Source of the DNA: Polyangia bacterium
Lineage (GTDB): Bacteria; Myxococcota_A; Polyangia; Nannocystales; Nannocystaceae
Direction: 5' to 3'
Assembly (NCBI GenBank): GCA_030430565.1
Contig: JAUIKS010000005.1
Coordinates: 62,001-126,000, forward strand
Length of the DNA stretch: 64,000 nt
A program made the translations under genes and the position numbers. Shown one piece after another: positions 1 to 13,549 of this stretch (position 1 is the stretch's first letter; every line of letters starts with the position of its first letter). The notes beneath the pieces were generated by a model. It did not search any database. It saw nothing but the letters and a program-made list of their open reading frames with translations, and was not told the DNA's origin.

Positions 1-22
1 GCCCAACTAGACTAGGGAGCTC

Positions 23-48
23 GCGGAGCGCGGAACCCCGCGCTCCGC
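23..48. terminator. Perfect 11-bp hairpin, possible terminator of an upstream gene
   Basis: GCGGAGCGCGG is followed by a 4-base loop and its exact complement. There is no clear T tract, so this could terminate a gene left of the window or be only a stable stem. No coding sequence is supported before position 131. Confidence 0.35.
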
Positions 49-130
49 AGTTCGCTCACGCGCCTATCCAGCATCGTCCATCCCGTCCGCATCGAACACG
101 GACCCCCGCCACCGCGACAGTTCGACCGAC

Positions 131-1909
<1,779 letters not shown>

Positions 1910-1958
1910 CCAGGACAACTTGACTACCGCGCGCGCGCGACCGAGGTACAACCTCCGA

Positions 1959-3236
1959 GTGAACCGCTCGAGGACCACGCACCCGCGCCCCAGGCGCGAC
2001 GCGACCGCCGCCGCCAGCGCGCCGCGCCGCGCGATCTTGGCCCCGGTCTTGGGCCTGTCCCTCGGGCTATGTCTCAGCTGTGTCGGTGAGCGCGAGCCAA
2101 CACCCGCTCCGCAGCCCGCGAAGCGAGACGTCCGTGACGAGCGAGCCGAGCCGCCGAGCGCCCCGGTGACGAGCGCCGGCGACGCGGCCGAGCCCGCGGC
2201 CCAGGGAGACCCGCCGCTGCGCCAGGACGACACCGTGTGGGCTGGCGCGGAGCTGATGGGCACGCGCTTCAGCATCAAGGTGTGGGTCGATCTGGCGGGC
2301 GGGCAGACGCCGCGCGCGGCCGGGCGCGCGATCGAGGAGGCCTACGCGGAGATCGATCGGCTCGAGCAGGTCGCGAGCGAGTGGCGAGACTCGAGCGAGC
2401 TGTCGCGCTTCAACGACCGCGCCGGGCTCGGCTGGGTCCCCCTCAGCGAGGACCTCTACGACATCTTCGCGCGCAGCAAGGCGGTCGCCCAGCAAAGCGG
2501 CGGCGCCTTCGATCCGACCTTCCACGGGGTCGGTCAGCTGTGGAGCTTCGTTCCCGGCGCCCGCCCGCCGTCCGAAGCGCAAATTGAAAAGGGCCTCGCG
2601 CTGGTCAACTGGCGCGAGCTCTCGCTCGAGACCTCCGCCGAGCACGGGCGGCGCGGGCAGCTGGGCAAACCCGGCATGAAGATCGGGCTGGGCGCGATCG
2701 CCAAGGGCTACGCGGTCGACCGCGCGTCCGCCATGCTTCGAGAACGCGGTTTCGCCCACCACATCGTCGAGGGTGGCGGCGACACCTTCGTCTCGGGGAC
2801 GAAGGGCGGACGCGCGTGGATGGTCGGGATCCAAGACCCCGACAGCGAGGGCGGGGGGACCGTCGGCGCGCTGCCCGTGCGTGATCGCGCGGTCGTCACG
2901 TCGGGGGGCTATCAGCGCTACTTCGAACACGAGGGCAAGCGCTACACGCACATCCTCGATCCTCGCACCGGCTGGCCGCTCGATGAGTCGACGAGCGCGC
3001 GCAGCGTGACGGTCGTGGCGGCGGACGCCACGGACGCGGACGCGTACTGCACCGCGGTGATGGTCATGGGCTCAGAGGAGGGCATGCGCTTCGTCGAGGG
3101 CATGGACTCGCTCGAGGCCGTCATCATTCCGCGCGCGGGGTCGATCATGATCTCGAGCGGGCTGCGCTCGACCTACGTCTCCGCGCCCGGGAAGCCGCGC
3201 CCGGCCGAGCTCGACGAGCCTCCGCGAACGCCGTGA
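1959..3236 (+). CDS. apbE: ApbE-family FAD:protein FMN transferase, lipoprotein
   Basis: ApbE enzymes attach FMN covalently to a Thr/Ser of periplasmic redox proteins. The typical motifs are present: GTRFSIKVW near the start of the domain, a KGYAVDRA stretch, GGDTFVSG and DPRTGWP. The N-terminus is a lipoprotein signal ending in a lipobox LSC at residue 41 of the start chosen here, consistent with membrane anchoring outside the cytoplasm. GTG at 1959 is preferred because it gives a normal signal peptide; a TTG at 1920 in the same frame, with AGGA just upstream, is possible and would add 13 residues. No flavoprotein target gene is visible nearby. Confidence 0.88.
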   Translation: MNRSRTTHPRPRRDATAAASAPRRAILAPVLGLSLGLCLSCVGEREPTPAPQPAKRDVRDERAEPPSAPVTSAGDAAEPAAQGDPPLRQDDTVWAGAELMGTRFSIKVWVDLAGGQTPRAAGRAIEEAYAEIDRLEQVASEWRDSSELSRFNDRAGLGWVPLSEDLYDIFARSKAVAQQSGGAFDPTFHGVGQLWSFVPGARPPSEAQIEKGLALVNWRELSLETSAEHGRRGQLGKPGMKIGLGAIAKGYAVDRASAMLRERGFAHHIVEGGGDTFVSGTKGGRAWMVGIQDPDSEGGGTVGALPVRDRAVVTSGGYQRYFEHEGKRYTHILDPRTGWPLDESTSARSVTVVAADATDADAYCTAVMVMGSEEGMRFVEGMDSLEAVIIPRAGSIMISSGLRSTYVSAPGKPRPAELDEPPRTP

Positions 3237-3414
3237 AGAGATCACCGGCCGAGCTCGTGATCGGGCGCACTCGCGCCCGCGCAGCGAGACGCGCGCAATC
3301 CGGACGCGCGCCGCTTGGTTGACTTGTGTAATCCATACCTCTTGAGGTGGAATCACCCTGGTAGAGCCTCCCGACGTCTGTCCGGACAGAAGGTGGGGAG
3401 GCGCTGGAGCGCGC

Positions 3415-6015
<2,601 letters not shown>

Positions 6016-6200
6016 CGGCCCTCTCGCACGGTGGCTGCACCGGCCGTGAGTTCGCGCTGCGTCGCGCAGCTGCCGACGATCGAGCGCCTGCCCCTCGCCC
6101 TGCCCCCGCCGACGGGACTGGGACGAGGCGCCGGCTCCGGCTTCGGCCGCGCGTAGCGAGCTCGTGGGCCGCAGGGCGTCACCGGTTCGCCGCGCCGGGT

Positions 6201-6228
6201 TTTGATCGCGCGGGTTTCTTTCTATAAC
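6201..6228 (+). promoter_or_regulatory. Candidate promoter of fabV (TTTGAT-N16-TATAAC)
   Basis: The -10-like TATAAC (6223-6228) ends 11 bases before the ATG of fabV, so the transcript would have almost no leader. The same geometry occurs at 14608-14635 and 20423-20450. Confidence 0.45.
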
Positions 6229-6239
6229 TCGCGCCGGTC

Positions 6240-7514
6240 ATGCAATTCGCCCTCCCCGAATTTAAGTTCCGCTTCATCCCCTCCATGGGCAACGTGATCC
6301 ACCCGGGCAACTTCCACCCAGTCGGCACGCGGCGGGCTGCCGAGCTGCTCGTCGACCGCGCGCTCGCGGCCGCCGGGAGCGCTCGCCCGGAGCCCGGCGC
6401 GGGCGGGCGGTGGTTGATCGTCGGCGGCTCGGGCGGCTTCGGCAGCGCCGCCCGCGTCGCGCTCGGGGCGACCCACGGCGCGCACACCCTCAACCTCTCC
6501 TTCGACGCCGCGCCCAACCTCGAGAGCCGCAACAAGCTGCGCAAGCTCGGCTCGCCCGGCTGGCACCGCTCGCGCGCGATCGAGACGCGGCTGCGCGCGC
6601 TTGACCTTAAGGCCATGTCGCTCAACGGCGACGCCTTCGACCCCGCGCTCCGCCAGGAGGCGATCGAGACGATCCGCCGCGAGCTGCCCGGCGGCGAGCT
6701 CGACGGGATCATCTGGGCGCTCGCGGCCCCGCGCGCGGTCGACCCGCGGACCGGCGCGCGGGTCAGCAGCGCGCTCAAGCCGATCGGGCAGCCGGTGCGC
6801 GTCAAGACCTTCACGAGCCGGAGCGCCGACCGCAGCCCCGAGGTCGTCGAGTTCGAGCTCCCGCCCGGCAGCCCGGAGGAGGCGGTCAACACCCAGTTCG
6901 TGATGGGCGGCCGGATCGTCGAGCAGTGGGTCGAGGCGCTGCTCGCGGCCGAGGTGCTCGCCCAGGGCGCCCAGCTCGTGACGATCTCCTACCGCGGCAA
7001 CGAGTTCAACGCGGGCATCTACCGCAACGGATTAATCGGGCTGGCGAAGGCCGACCTCGAGTTCTACACGCGGGCGCTCGACGCCGTGCTCAAGTCCCGG
7101 CTCGAGGGTCGCGCGGTCACGGTCGAGGGCCCGGCCGTGGTCACCGAGGCCTCGGGCGGGATCCCGGGCGTGCCGTTTTACATGTCGCTCTTGCTCGACG
7201 TCATGGGCGACGCGCACGAGGACCCGCTGGCCTCGATGCTGCGGATGTTCTCTGAAAAGCTGTCGGTTCGGACATCTCCGGACACGCCGCCGGTGGTCGA
7301 CGACGAGGGCCTGCTGCGCATGGACGACCGCGAGCTCGCGCCCGCCGTCCAGGACGAGCTGCGGCGCCGCCACGAGGCGCTGGCGGTCGGCGAGCGCTTC
7401 GCCGACGCGCTCTACGATCGGTTCTTGAGCGAGTACTCGCAGACCCGCGGCTTCGACGTCGAAGGCGTCGACTACGCCGCCGCGCTCGACCCCGAGGCCC
7501 TCGCCCGCGGTTGA
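6240..7514 (+). CDS. fabV: FabV-type trans-2-enoyl-(ACP/CoA) reductase
   Basis: Catalyses the NADH-dependent last reduction in fatty acid elongation; it is a triclosan-tolerant alternative to FabI. The 424-residue length fits the family (about 400). The nucleotide-binding GGSGGFG lies near residue 61. The active-site Y-x8-K signature of FabV is present (Tyr261, Lys270, in IYRNGLIGLAK). The family feature RTDPxTG-like segment appears as AVDPRTGARVSSALKPIG. Compared with typical FabV the protein starts directly with MQFALPEFKFRFIP, without the usual MIIKP start, so it is a somewhat divergent member. It is a stand-alone gene with its own promoter. Confidence 0.88.
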   Translation: MQFALPEFKFRFIPSMGNVIHPGNFHPVGTRRAAELLVDRALAAAGSARPEPGAGGRWLIVGGSGGFGSAARVALGATHGAHTLNLSFDAAPNLESRNKLRKLGSPGWHRSRAIETRLRALDLKAMSLNGDAFDPALRQEAIETIRRELPGGELDGIIWALAAPRAVDPRTGARVSSALKPIGQPVRVKTFTSRSADRSPEVVEFELPPGSPEEAVNTQFVMGGRIVEQWVEALLAAEVLAQGAQLVTISYRGNEFNAGIYRNGLIGLAKADLEFYTRALDAVLKSRLEGRAVTVEGPAVVTEASGGIPGVPFYMSLLLDVMGDAHEDPLASMLRMFSEKLSVRTSPDTPPVVDDEGLLRMDDRELAPAVQDELRRRHEALAVGERFADALYDRFLSEYSQTRGFDVEGVDYAAALDPEALARG

Positions 7515-7529
7515 CGCGAGACAAGCCCG

Positions 7530-8249
7530 TTAGGGCAGCTCGAGCGCGACGGCGACGCAGCCCGCGGGCGGCGGGGCGTCGCCGCTGCGCTGCAGCGCGG
7601 GCGCCTCGCCCTCGACCACTTGATAGACCCCCTCCGCCGCGCGCACGACCTCGGGGAGCTCTTCGCCGCCGGCGACGCGCAGCCGGCTGGTCGCGCGCAG
7701 GACCAGCTGCTCGCCGCAGACCGTCGGCGCGAGCTCAAACACCGGGCCGAGGTCCGTGCTGTCCCCGTGGGACGGCTCCCCGAGCCAGAGCGGCGTGACG
7801 CCCAGCGCCTCCCCGGCCCCGGCGCCGAGCCAGACCCCGTCGGGCGCCTCGCCCCCGCGCCCGCGCTCGTGATCCGGGTCCGCGCGCTCGAGCAGCAAGA
7901 GCGGCCCGATCGCGCTCTCGACCCCCTGGGCGCGACACGTCGCGACGGTGCAGCCGCGCGGCGCCGGCCCGCGGAGCCGCGCGCGACCCTGCTCGAGGCT
8001 GACGAGCTCGAGCGCGCCCTCGGGGGTCACCGTCGCGACCCACGGGCAGGCGCGCCCGTCGAAGCGCGTGAGCAGCTCGCCCTGCAGCGCGACGCTCTCC
8101 TCGTCGACACACTCGACGACGGCGTCGACGCCGCGCTCTGAGGGGTGCGTGGTCCTCGGGCGCTCGCCGACGCTCTTGGCCGCCGGGTCACACGCGGCGG
8201 CGACAACCAGACCGAGGAGCGCGTGCGTTCGCGTGAACGCGTACGACAC
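7530..8249 (-). CDS. Hypothetical lipoprotein
   Basis: 239 residues. The N-terminus has a hydrophobic segment ending in VVAAAC, a good lipobox, so the mature protein should be lipid-anchored. The remainder has scattered cysteines (about 8) and no motif that I recognise. It follows the next gene (8256-8954) on the same strand with only a few bases between, so the two form an operon. Its 3' end converges with fabV. Confidence 0.7.
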   Translation of the reverse strand: MSYAFTRTHALLGLVVAAACDPAAKSVGERPRTTHPSERGVDAVVECVDEESVALQGELLTRFDGRACPWVATVTPEGALELVSLEQGRARLRGPAPRGCTVATCRAQGVESAIGPLLLLERADPDHERGRGGEAPDGVWLGAGAGEALGVTPLWLGEPSHGDSTDLGPVFELAPTVCGEQLVLRATSRLRVAGGEELPEVVRAAEGVYQVVEGEAPALQRSGDAPPPAGCVAVALELP

Positions 8250-8255
8250 CGGTGA

Positions 8256-8954
8256 CTATCCGGCGTTGATCGCTACGTCGAGGCAGCCGCCCTCGGCGCC
8301 GGTCCGCGACTTCGCGCGCGTATCCGAGTAGGTCTCGATCTGCCAGATCGCCGCGCCGCTGGCGTCATATCCCTGGACGTCGGCGTTGGCGTTGATCGAC
8401 ACCACCGGCGAGTCCGTCTCGCACACGATCAACGGCGCTTCGCCGTCCTCGTCCGCCGGATCGATGGCCTCCTCGAGCGGGATCGGGCCGAAGTGAAGAC
8501 GGCGGCCGACGACCTGCGCGGCGTCGCCGGGGTTGTTGAGCTTATACGTGACCGTCAGGTTGTAGGTCGCGTTGTTGTCCGTATCACGGATCACCTGCTC
8601 GAAGTTCTCGAGACCCTCGACAGTGCAGTCGAGCGCCATGCTGCGATCCTCGGCGTCGGGTTCGCAGAGCGTCGACGCGGCCTCGAGGAACACGGCCTCG
8701 CCCTCCGCGCCGTCGAGGCGGTACTCCGGGTGCTGGCTGATGTAGAAGTCTTGCAGACACGCGGCGTAGTGGAGGCGCACGCGGATCTCCGTCGTCCCCG
8801 CGAAGACGCTGTCATCGGCGTTTTGCCCGCGGTTCAAGTCGACACACACGTAGCCGTGTGTCGGTTCCGGATCCTCCGGCTTGCAGGTCGTGGTCGACAC
8901 ACCCATGGCCATCGCCGCCACAGCCATCACACTCGCTCGAAGTCGTGCCTTCAT
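8256..8954 (-). CDS. Hypothetical secreted Cys-containing (lipo)protein
   Basis: 232 residues from the second in-frame ATG, which gives a compact signal peptide (MKARLRASVMAVAAMAMG) ending near TTTC, a weak lipobox. A start 18 bases upstream is also open. The mature part is acidic with paired cysteines and no recognised domain. It is the promoter-proximal gene of a two-gene lipoprotein operon. Confidence 0.68.
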   Translation of the reverse strand: MKARLRASVMAVAAMAMGVSTTTCKPEDPEPTHGYVCVDLNRGQNADDSVFAGTTEIRVRLHYAACLQDFYISQHPEYRLDGAEGEAVFLEAASTLCEPDAEDRSMALDCTVEGLENFEQVIRDTDNNATYNLTVTYKLNNPGDAAQVVGRRLHFGPIPLEEAIDPADEDGEAPLIVCETDSPVVSINANADVQGYDASGAAIWQIETYSDTRAKSRTGAEGGCLDVAINAG

Positions 8955-9151
8955 GAGAGCGGAGTGTCCCAAATCCGCCCTGTCGGGGGCAAGCTCCTCG
9001 CCGGTTTTGCCCCGTGTCTGTGGGCGAAAAGCGCGGGAGGGTCGTAATCCGCGGACACGCGGCGCGGTGTGATCCGGGCAACAGCGCGCTGGAGGAACGT
9101 CATGACCAGGTCGCCGAGCAGGCGGGAATGGGCGCTCACGAGCGCGTCGCT

Positions 9152-9165
9152 GTGACTCCTGTCAC
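9152..9165. promoter_or_regulatory. Dyad GTGAC-TCCT-GTCAC, possible operator
   Basis: A perfect 5-bp dyad in the divergent intergenic region between the lipoprotein operon (minus) and the cyclase-like gene (plus), about 90 bases before the latter's start. It resembles a regulator half-site pair; which protein binds is unknown. Confidence 0.25.
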
Positions 9166-9253
9166 CGGTGCAAAACAGGTCGCGTGCTAGCGTGCCTCCG
9201 CGTCGCGGTTCTCGCGCACGTGCCCTCATCTCCACCCGCTGGAGGGTCCTCTC

Positions 9254-11245
9254 GTGCATTCTGAGACTGGTACGACGGGTCTCGACGCGCGCCCAGAGCC
9301 GCGCTCGGCACCCGCGAAGAGCAGCCCAACACACGCGGGGCCCCCTGGCCTCGAGGCGCGAGCCGTCCGCACGCTCCGCGCCCACGCGAGCGCGTGGCTG
9401 CGCGCGGCGACGCGACCCGACGACCGTTGGTTGCTCAACGTCCCCGACACGGGCGTGGCCTGCGAGGTCTTGCTCGCCGATCGTCTGCTGCGGGATCTCA
9501 CAACGCGCGAGCGCGACGGGCTGCACGCGTGGATTCGCGCCTCACAGCACCCGTCCGGCGCGTGGCTCGACAGCGCCGGACGACCTGACCACTCGCTGAC
9601 GGTGATGGGCTGGTGGGCGTGCGTCGAGTGCGGCGACGACCCGCAGTCGCCCCGCCTGGTGCGAGCGGCCCGCGTCGTCCACGAGTTCGGCGGCGCCCAG
9701 CGGGCGAACTACACGGTGCGCCTGTGGCTCGCGCTGGCCGGCCACATCCCGTGGTCGTGGCTGCCGTCGATGCCCGCCGAGCTGTGGCTGCTGCCGGCCT
9801 CGGCGACGGTCTCGCCGAGCCGAATCGCGCCGTGGGCCCGCGGGCTCATGACCCCGCTGCTGCTGTTGACCGAGACGCGCGCGCGCCTCCACCTGACGAG
9901 CGCCGAGCCGCTGCTGCTCACGCGGACGCGTCCGGGCCGCGCGGACGAGGTCGAGGTGATCCCGCCGCGGCTATTCCACCCCGGGCTCGTCGGCGACCTG
10001 ATGATGGCCTTCGACAGCGCGCTCAAGCTGGCCAAGAAAGTCCCCCGCGGCCCGCTGCGACGCCTGGCCCTCGGGCAAGCCCGCGCCTGGATCACCCAGA
10101 GCCAGCAGCCGCACGGCGGGTGGTTCTCGGCGCGGCCGACCCTGCTGAGCCTGCTCGCGCTTCGCGTGATGGGGGCGCCCTACGACGACACCCGGATCCA
10201 GCGCGGCCTCGAGTACCTCCGACGCGCCCGCGGCCTGACGCGCACCGGCGGCGCGGTCCACCTCGCCCAGGGCCTCACGACGGCGCCGACCGCCGCGCTC
10301 GCGGCGCTCGTGACCCACGCCGCCGGCCCGCGTCGCCTCGACGACCTGCGGCGGCTCATCAGCGGAGAGCTGCGCGAGCGCGGCGAGTGGCAGCGACGCG
10401 CCGACGCCTCCGCCGGCGGCTGGCCGCACGAGCAGGACGCCCGCAGCTACCTCGACATCAAGTCGACCTGCGCGGTGCTCGAGGCCCTGCGCGCGCTCCC
10501 CCCGAGCGCGCCGCTGGCCCCCGACGCCTGGGCGGCGACCCGACGCGCGAGCGAGATCATCCTCGCGATGCAGGAGCCCGACGGCAGCTTCGCCCGCTTC
10601 GAACGCGGCGAGTCCGATGTCTGGATGACCCGCCTGCCCTGGCGCGACGCCAGCATCTTGGCCGCGGGCCCGCGCTACCATCGTGAGCGCCTGCAGATCA
10701 CCGCGACCGTGCTGCACCAGCTCGCGCGCCTCGGCTGGAAGCGCGAGGACGATCGGGTCGCGCGCGCGCTCGCCTGGCTCGAGCGCCGCTGCGACGACCC
10801 GTCCGCGCTCGCCGAGCTCGACCTGCTCACGCTCCGCGAGCTCGCGCTGTGCTCGGCCGCGCTGCACCCCGAGGATCACCCGCTGCGCGCCCGCCTCGAG
10901 CGCGCCGTCCGCGGGCGCCAGCGCGAGGGCGGCGACTTCGGCAGCCTGGTCGCGACCGCGCTGGCCGTGCGCGCGCTGATCGCCCTGCACGGCTCGTTGT
11001 GCGTGCAGAGCGAGCGGGCCGCGCGGGCGCTCGCGCGCGAGCTCGCCGCGCTGCCGCCGGCGCCCCTCGAAACACCTGCCCCTGAAGACATCTCAGGACA
11101 GACGCCCGCGCCGGTCGAGCTCGGCTCGCTGCGCGCGCCGGGCCTCGGCCTCTGCCCCCGCACCCGCGACCCCGCGCTCGCCCTCTCCGCGCTGATCGAC
11201 GCGGCCCTCGCCATCACCCGGCACGGCGGCGCGCTCGATCCATGA
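9254..11245 (+). CDS. Squalene/oxidosqualene cyclase-like protein lacking the catalytic DxDD motif
   Basis: 663 residues from a GTG with GGAGG upstream. Homology to squalene-hopene cyclases is clear from a segment equivalent to their GxxPWxxxPxxPxExxLLP region (AGHIPWSWLPSMPAELWLLP, followed by WARGLMTPLLLL) and from QW-type repeats (SQHPSGAW, SQQPHGGWF, MQEPDGSF). At the place of the proton-donating DxDDTA, after GGWPHEQDARSY, the protein has Asp401-Ile-Lys403-Ser404-Thr405. The acid that starts cyclisation in hopene cyclases is thus replaced by Lys, and the DCTAE of oxidosqualene cyclases is absent. It precedes a squalene epoxidase gene by 48 bases, so the pair is probably one operon. Either the enzyme uses another acid or it does not cyclise by protonation. 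Confidence 0.8.
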   Translation: MHSETGTTGLDARPEPRSAPAKSSPTHAGPPGLEARAVRTLRAHASAWLRAATRPDDRWLLNVPDTGVACEVLLADRLLRDLTTRERDGLHAWIRASQHPSGAWLDSAGRPDHSLTVMGWWACVECGDDPQSPRLVRAARVVHEFGGAQRANYTVRLWLALAGHIPWSWLPSMPAELWLLPASATVSPSRIAPWARGLMTPLLLLTETRARLHLTSAEPLLLTRTRPGRADEVEVIPPRLFHPGLVGDLMMAFDSALKLAKKVPRGPLRRLALGQARAWITQSQQPHGGWFSARPTLLSLLALRVMGAPYDDTRIQRGLEYLRRARGLTRTGGAVHLAQGLTTAPTAALAALVTHAAGPRRLDDLRRLISGELRERGEWQRRADASAGGWPHEQDARSYLDIKSTCAVLEALRALPPSAPLAPDAWAATRRASEIILAMQEPDGSFARFERGESDVWMTRLPWRDASILAAGPRYHRERLQITATVLHQLARLGWKREDDRVARALAWLERRCDDPSALAELDLLTLRELALCSAALHPEDHPLRARLERAVRGRQREGGDFGSLVATALAVRALIALHGSLCVQSERAARALARELAALPPAPLETPAPEDISGQTPAPVELGSLRAPGLGLCPRTRDPALALSALIDAALAITRHGGALDP

Positions 11246-11293
11246 CATGACCCAACAGTCAGAACAGAACAGACCAGGACAGAAGGTCACGCC

Positions 11294-12799
11294 GTGAACG
11301 CGACTCGACGCTCCTCATCTCACTACGACGTGCTCATCGTCGGCGCCGGCATGTCCGGCTGCGCGGCTGCCCGCGCGCTCGCCCTCGCCGATCCCGAGCG
11401 GGCGCGACGCGTCCTGCTGATCGATCGCCACCGCGGCGCCTCGCCCCGCTTCGCCGGCGAATTCATCCACCCGCGCGGCGCCCAGGTGCTCGACGACCTC
11501 GGCTTCATCGGCCCGCTGCTGCGCGCCGGCGCGGTCGAGGTCGACGGCTTCACCGTGCTCGAGCGCGCCGACGGGCGCTGCGTCGAGCTGCCCTACCGCG
11601 AGACCTCCTACCGGCGCAAGCGCGGCCTCGCGGTCCACCACCGGACGCTCGTCGAGGTCATGCGCGCGCACGTCCGCGCGACCTGCCCCCAGGTCGAGCT
11701 CCGCGAGGGCGTGGTGCTCAAGCAGCTCACGCGCGGACGCGACGGCCGGGTCTGCGGCGCGCTGCTCGAGCGCCGCCCCGGCGGCGAGCCCATGGAGATC
11801 ACCGCCGATGTCGTCATCGGCGCCGACGGCAAGGCCAGCGCGACCCGCAAGCTCGCCGGGATCGCCGGCGAGCGCGAGACCATCGGCTTCACCGCAGGCC
11901 TCACGCTCCCGCGGGCGAGCGTCCCCTCCAAGACCCACGGCAACGTCATCCTCGGCGCCCGCGGCCCGGTCCTCGTGTACCCGATCCACCGGGAGGCCGA
12001 CGGCTCGCTGCGCTACCGCATGACCCTGGATCTGCCGCGCGTGCTCCCGGCCCGCGGCCACAAGCTCGCCGACTACCTGCTCGACGCCTTCGTCCCGTTC
12101 CTGCCGACGCCGCTCGCCAGCGAGACCGCCCAGGCGATCGCCGCGGTCGTCGCCTCGGGCAAGCCCCTCGCGATGGCGCCGACGGTCAACCTGCCGGCGC
12201 CGGGCGCCACCCTCCCCGGGCTCGCGCTGATCGGCGACGCGGCGGGCTGCTCGCACCCGATCACCGCGAGCGGCATGACCATGGGCCTGCGCGACGCCGA
12301 GGCGCTCGGCGAGCAGGCCGCGCGACGCAGCGCGCGCGGCCGCGAGCGCCTGCGGCCCGACGAGCCCTGGCTCGACGACCGCAGCCTCGCGCGCTACCGG
12401 ACCGCCCACGACCGCTACGTCCCCACCCGCCAGGCCCTCGCCGACGCGATCTACGAGGCCTTCCGCGGCGAGGACGAAGGCGCGCGGACGATCCAGCGCG
12501 CGCTGTTCGAGTACTGGACCGCCAGCCCCACCGCCCGCGCCCGCTCGATGGCGCTTCTGTCCTGCGCCGAGGCGCGCCCGAGCGTGTTCTTGAGCGAGTA
12601 CCTGCGGGCGGCTCGGCACGCGGTGCAGTCGAGCCTGATCCCGCGGCACGCCAGCCACTTCCCGGTCGGCGACCGGCTCCGCCAGGTCTACAGCGCCGTG
12701 GACCTCGCGCGCGGCAAGCTCGGGCGCGTCGCCGGCGTCGTCTGGGCCCAGCTGCGGCCTGACCTCTCGGGAAGTTTTTCAACAAGTCCTCGGGCCTGA
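11294..12799 (+). CDS. sqlE: Squalene monooxygenase (squalene epoxidase) family flavoprotein
   Basis: FAD-dependent epoxidation of squalene to 2,3-oxidosqualene is the known role of this family. The N-terminal dinucleotide motif GAGMSG is at residues about 17-22. The central HGNVILGARGPVLVYPI and the C-terminal FAD motif GDAAGCSHPITASGMTMGL (from about residue 313) match squalene epoxidases rather than UbiH hydroxylases. The start is GTG. It lies just downstream of the cyclase-like gene, implying a common pathway on squalene or another polyprene. Myxobacterial sterol producers are known to carry squalene epoxidase next to an oxidosqualene cyclase; here the cyclase partner has a non-canonical active site. 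Confidence 0.85.
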   Translation: MNATRRSSSHYDVLIVGAGMSGCAAARALALADPERARRVLLIDRHRGASPRFAGEFIHPRGAQVLDDLGFIGPLLRAGAVEVDGFTVLERADGRCVELPYRETSYRRKRGLAVHHRTLVEVMRAHVRATCPQVELREGVVLKQLTRGRDGRVCGALLERRPGGEPMEITADVVIGADGKASATRKLAGIAGERETIGFTAGLTLPRASVPSKTHGNVILGARGPVLVYPIHREADGSLRYRMTLDLPRVLPARGHKLADYLLDAFVPFLPTPLASETAQAIAAVVASGKPLAMAPTVNLPAPGATLPGLALIGDAAGCSHPITASGMTMGLRDAEALGEQAARRSARGRERLRPDEPWLDDRSLARYRTAHDRYVPTRQALADAIYEAFRGEDEGARTIQRALFEYWTASPTARARSMALLSCAEARPSVFLSEYLRAARHAVQSSLIPRHASHFPVGDRLRQVYSAVDLARGKLGRVAGVVWAQLRPDLSGSFSTSPRA

Positions 12800-12848
12800 G
12801 CCCGGCGGGCGCGAGCCGCTGGAATCGGGCACAATCCCAGGCGACGCC

Positions 12849-13481
12849 GTGCCCGAGCAACCCCGACAAGACGCGAAGCAGGCGCGCGACAGCAAGCTCG
12901 ACGATCCGCCCTGGGTCGCGGACTTCTTCGGCAGCCCCGAGCGCGCGGCCGCGGAAGATCCCGCGGAAGATCTTGCGGAAGATCTTGCGGAAGCTCCCGT
13001 CGCGGGCGATGAGCCGTCCTCGGAGCCCGCCGACGCCATCCCGGAGCGCGAGCGCGACAATGAATTGCTCGTCGAGCCGCCGTTTGGCGAGCACCACCTC
13101 GGTCGACTCGGCGGCTACCGCAGCGGCGTCCGTCAGCGCCGGCGGCTGAGCATCGCCATCGCCGTCGCGCTGCTCGGCTCGATGATCGCCGGCTTCTACT
13201 ACATCCGCTACCTCGAACAATTTAAGCACTACGAGGTCTTCGAGCTCCCGCCCGACGCGGAGCTCAAGGGGCGCCCGCGCGTCATGACCTGGAGCGACGG
13301 CAAGGCCCGCTTCGGCCTCCACCGTGCCCCCCCGGGCGTGCACACCATCGAGCTCCCCGACCGCAGCGTTCACCTCGCCGACGGCTGCGACCGCGCCCAG
13401 GTGCGCGTCAACATCGTCGACGGCGAGACCGTCGAGCTGACCGTGATCACCGGCGACGTGACCGTGAAACCGCGAAAATAG
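12849..13481 (+). CDS. Hypothetical single-pass membrane protein
   Basis: 210 residues from GTG. An acidic N-terminal region contains short tandem repeats (AEDLAEDLAE) encoded by a repeated GCGGAAGATCTT-like sequence. One membrane helix lies at about 102-120 (IAIAVALLGSMIAGFYYI). The C-terminal part is a small domain reminiscent of PEGA-type beta domains (GVHTIELPDRSVHL); that resemblance is weak. The TAG stop falls inside the first unit of the tandem repeat that follows. Confidence 0.65.
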   Translation: MPEQPRQDAKQARDSKLDDPPWVADFFGSPERAAAEDPAEDLAEDLAEAPVAGDEPSSEPADAIPERERDNELLVEPPFGEHHLGRLGGYRSGVRQRRRLSIAIAVALLGSMIAGFYYIRYLEQFKHYEVFELPPDAELKGRPRVMTWSDGKARFGLHRAPPGVHTIELPDRSVHLADGCDRAQVRVNIVDGETVELTVITGDVTVKPRK

Positions 13482-13541
13482 CCGCGAAAATAGCCGCGAA
13501 AATAGCCGCGAAAATAGCCGCGAAAATAGCCGCGAAAATAG
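13470..13541. repeat. Six tandem copies of a 12-bp unit CCGCGAAAATAG
   Basis: Six exact head-to-tail copies lie between two convergent genes. Each unit includes a TAG; the first TAG is the stop codon of the upstream gene. The array fills the gap up to the end of the pseudouridine synthase gene. Confidence 0.95.
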
Positions 13542-13549
13542 CCGCGGCC

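Noticed and set aside
11315..12658. A 447-codon frame on the minus strand
   Set aside because: Shadow of the squalene epoxidase gene; no motif, Arg/Ala/Gly-rich.
13470..13541. Possible CRISPR array
   Set aside because: Units are contiguous 12-mers without spacers.
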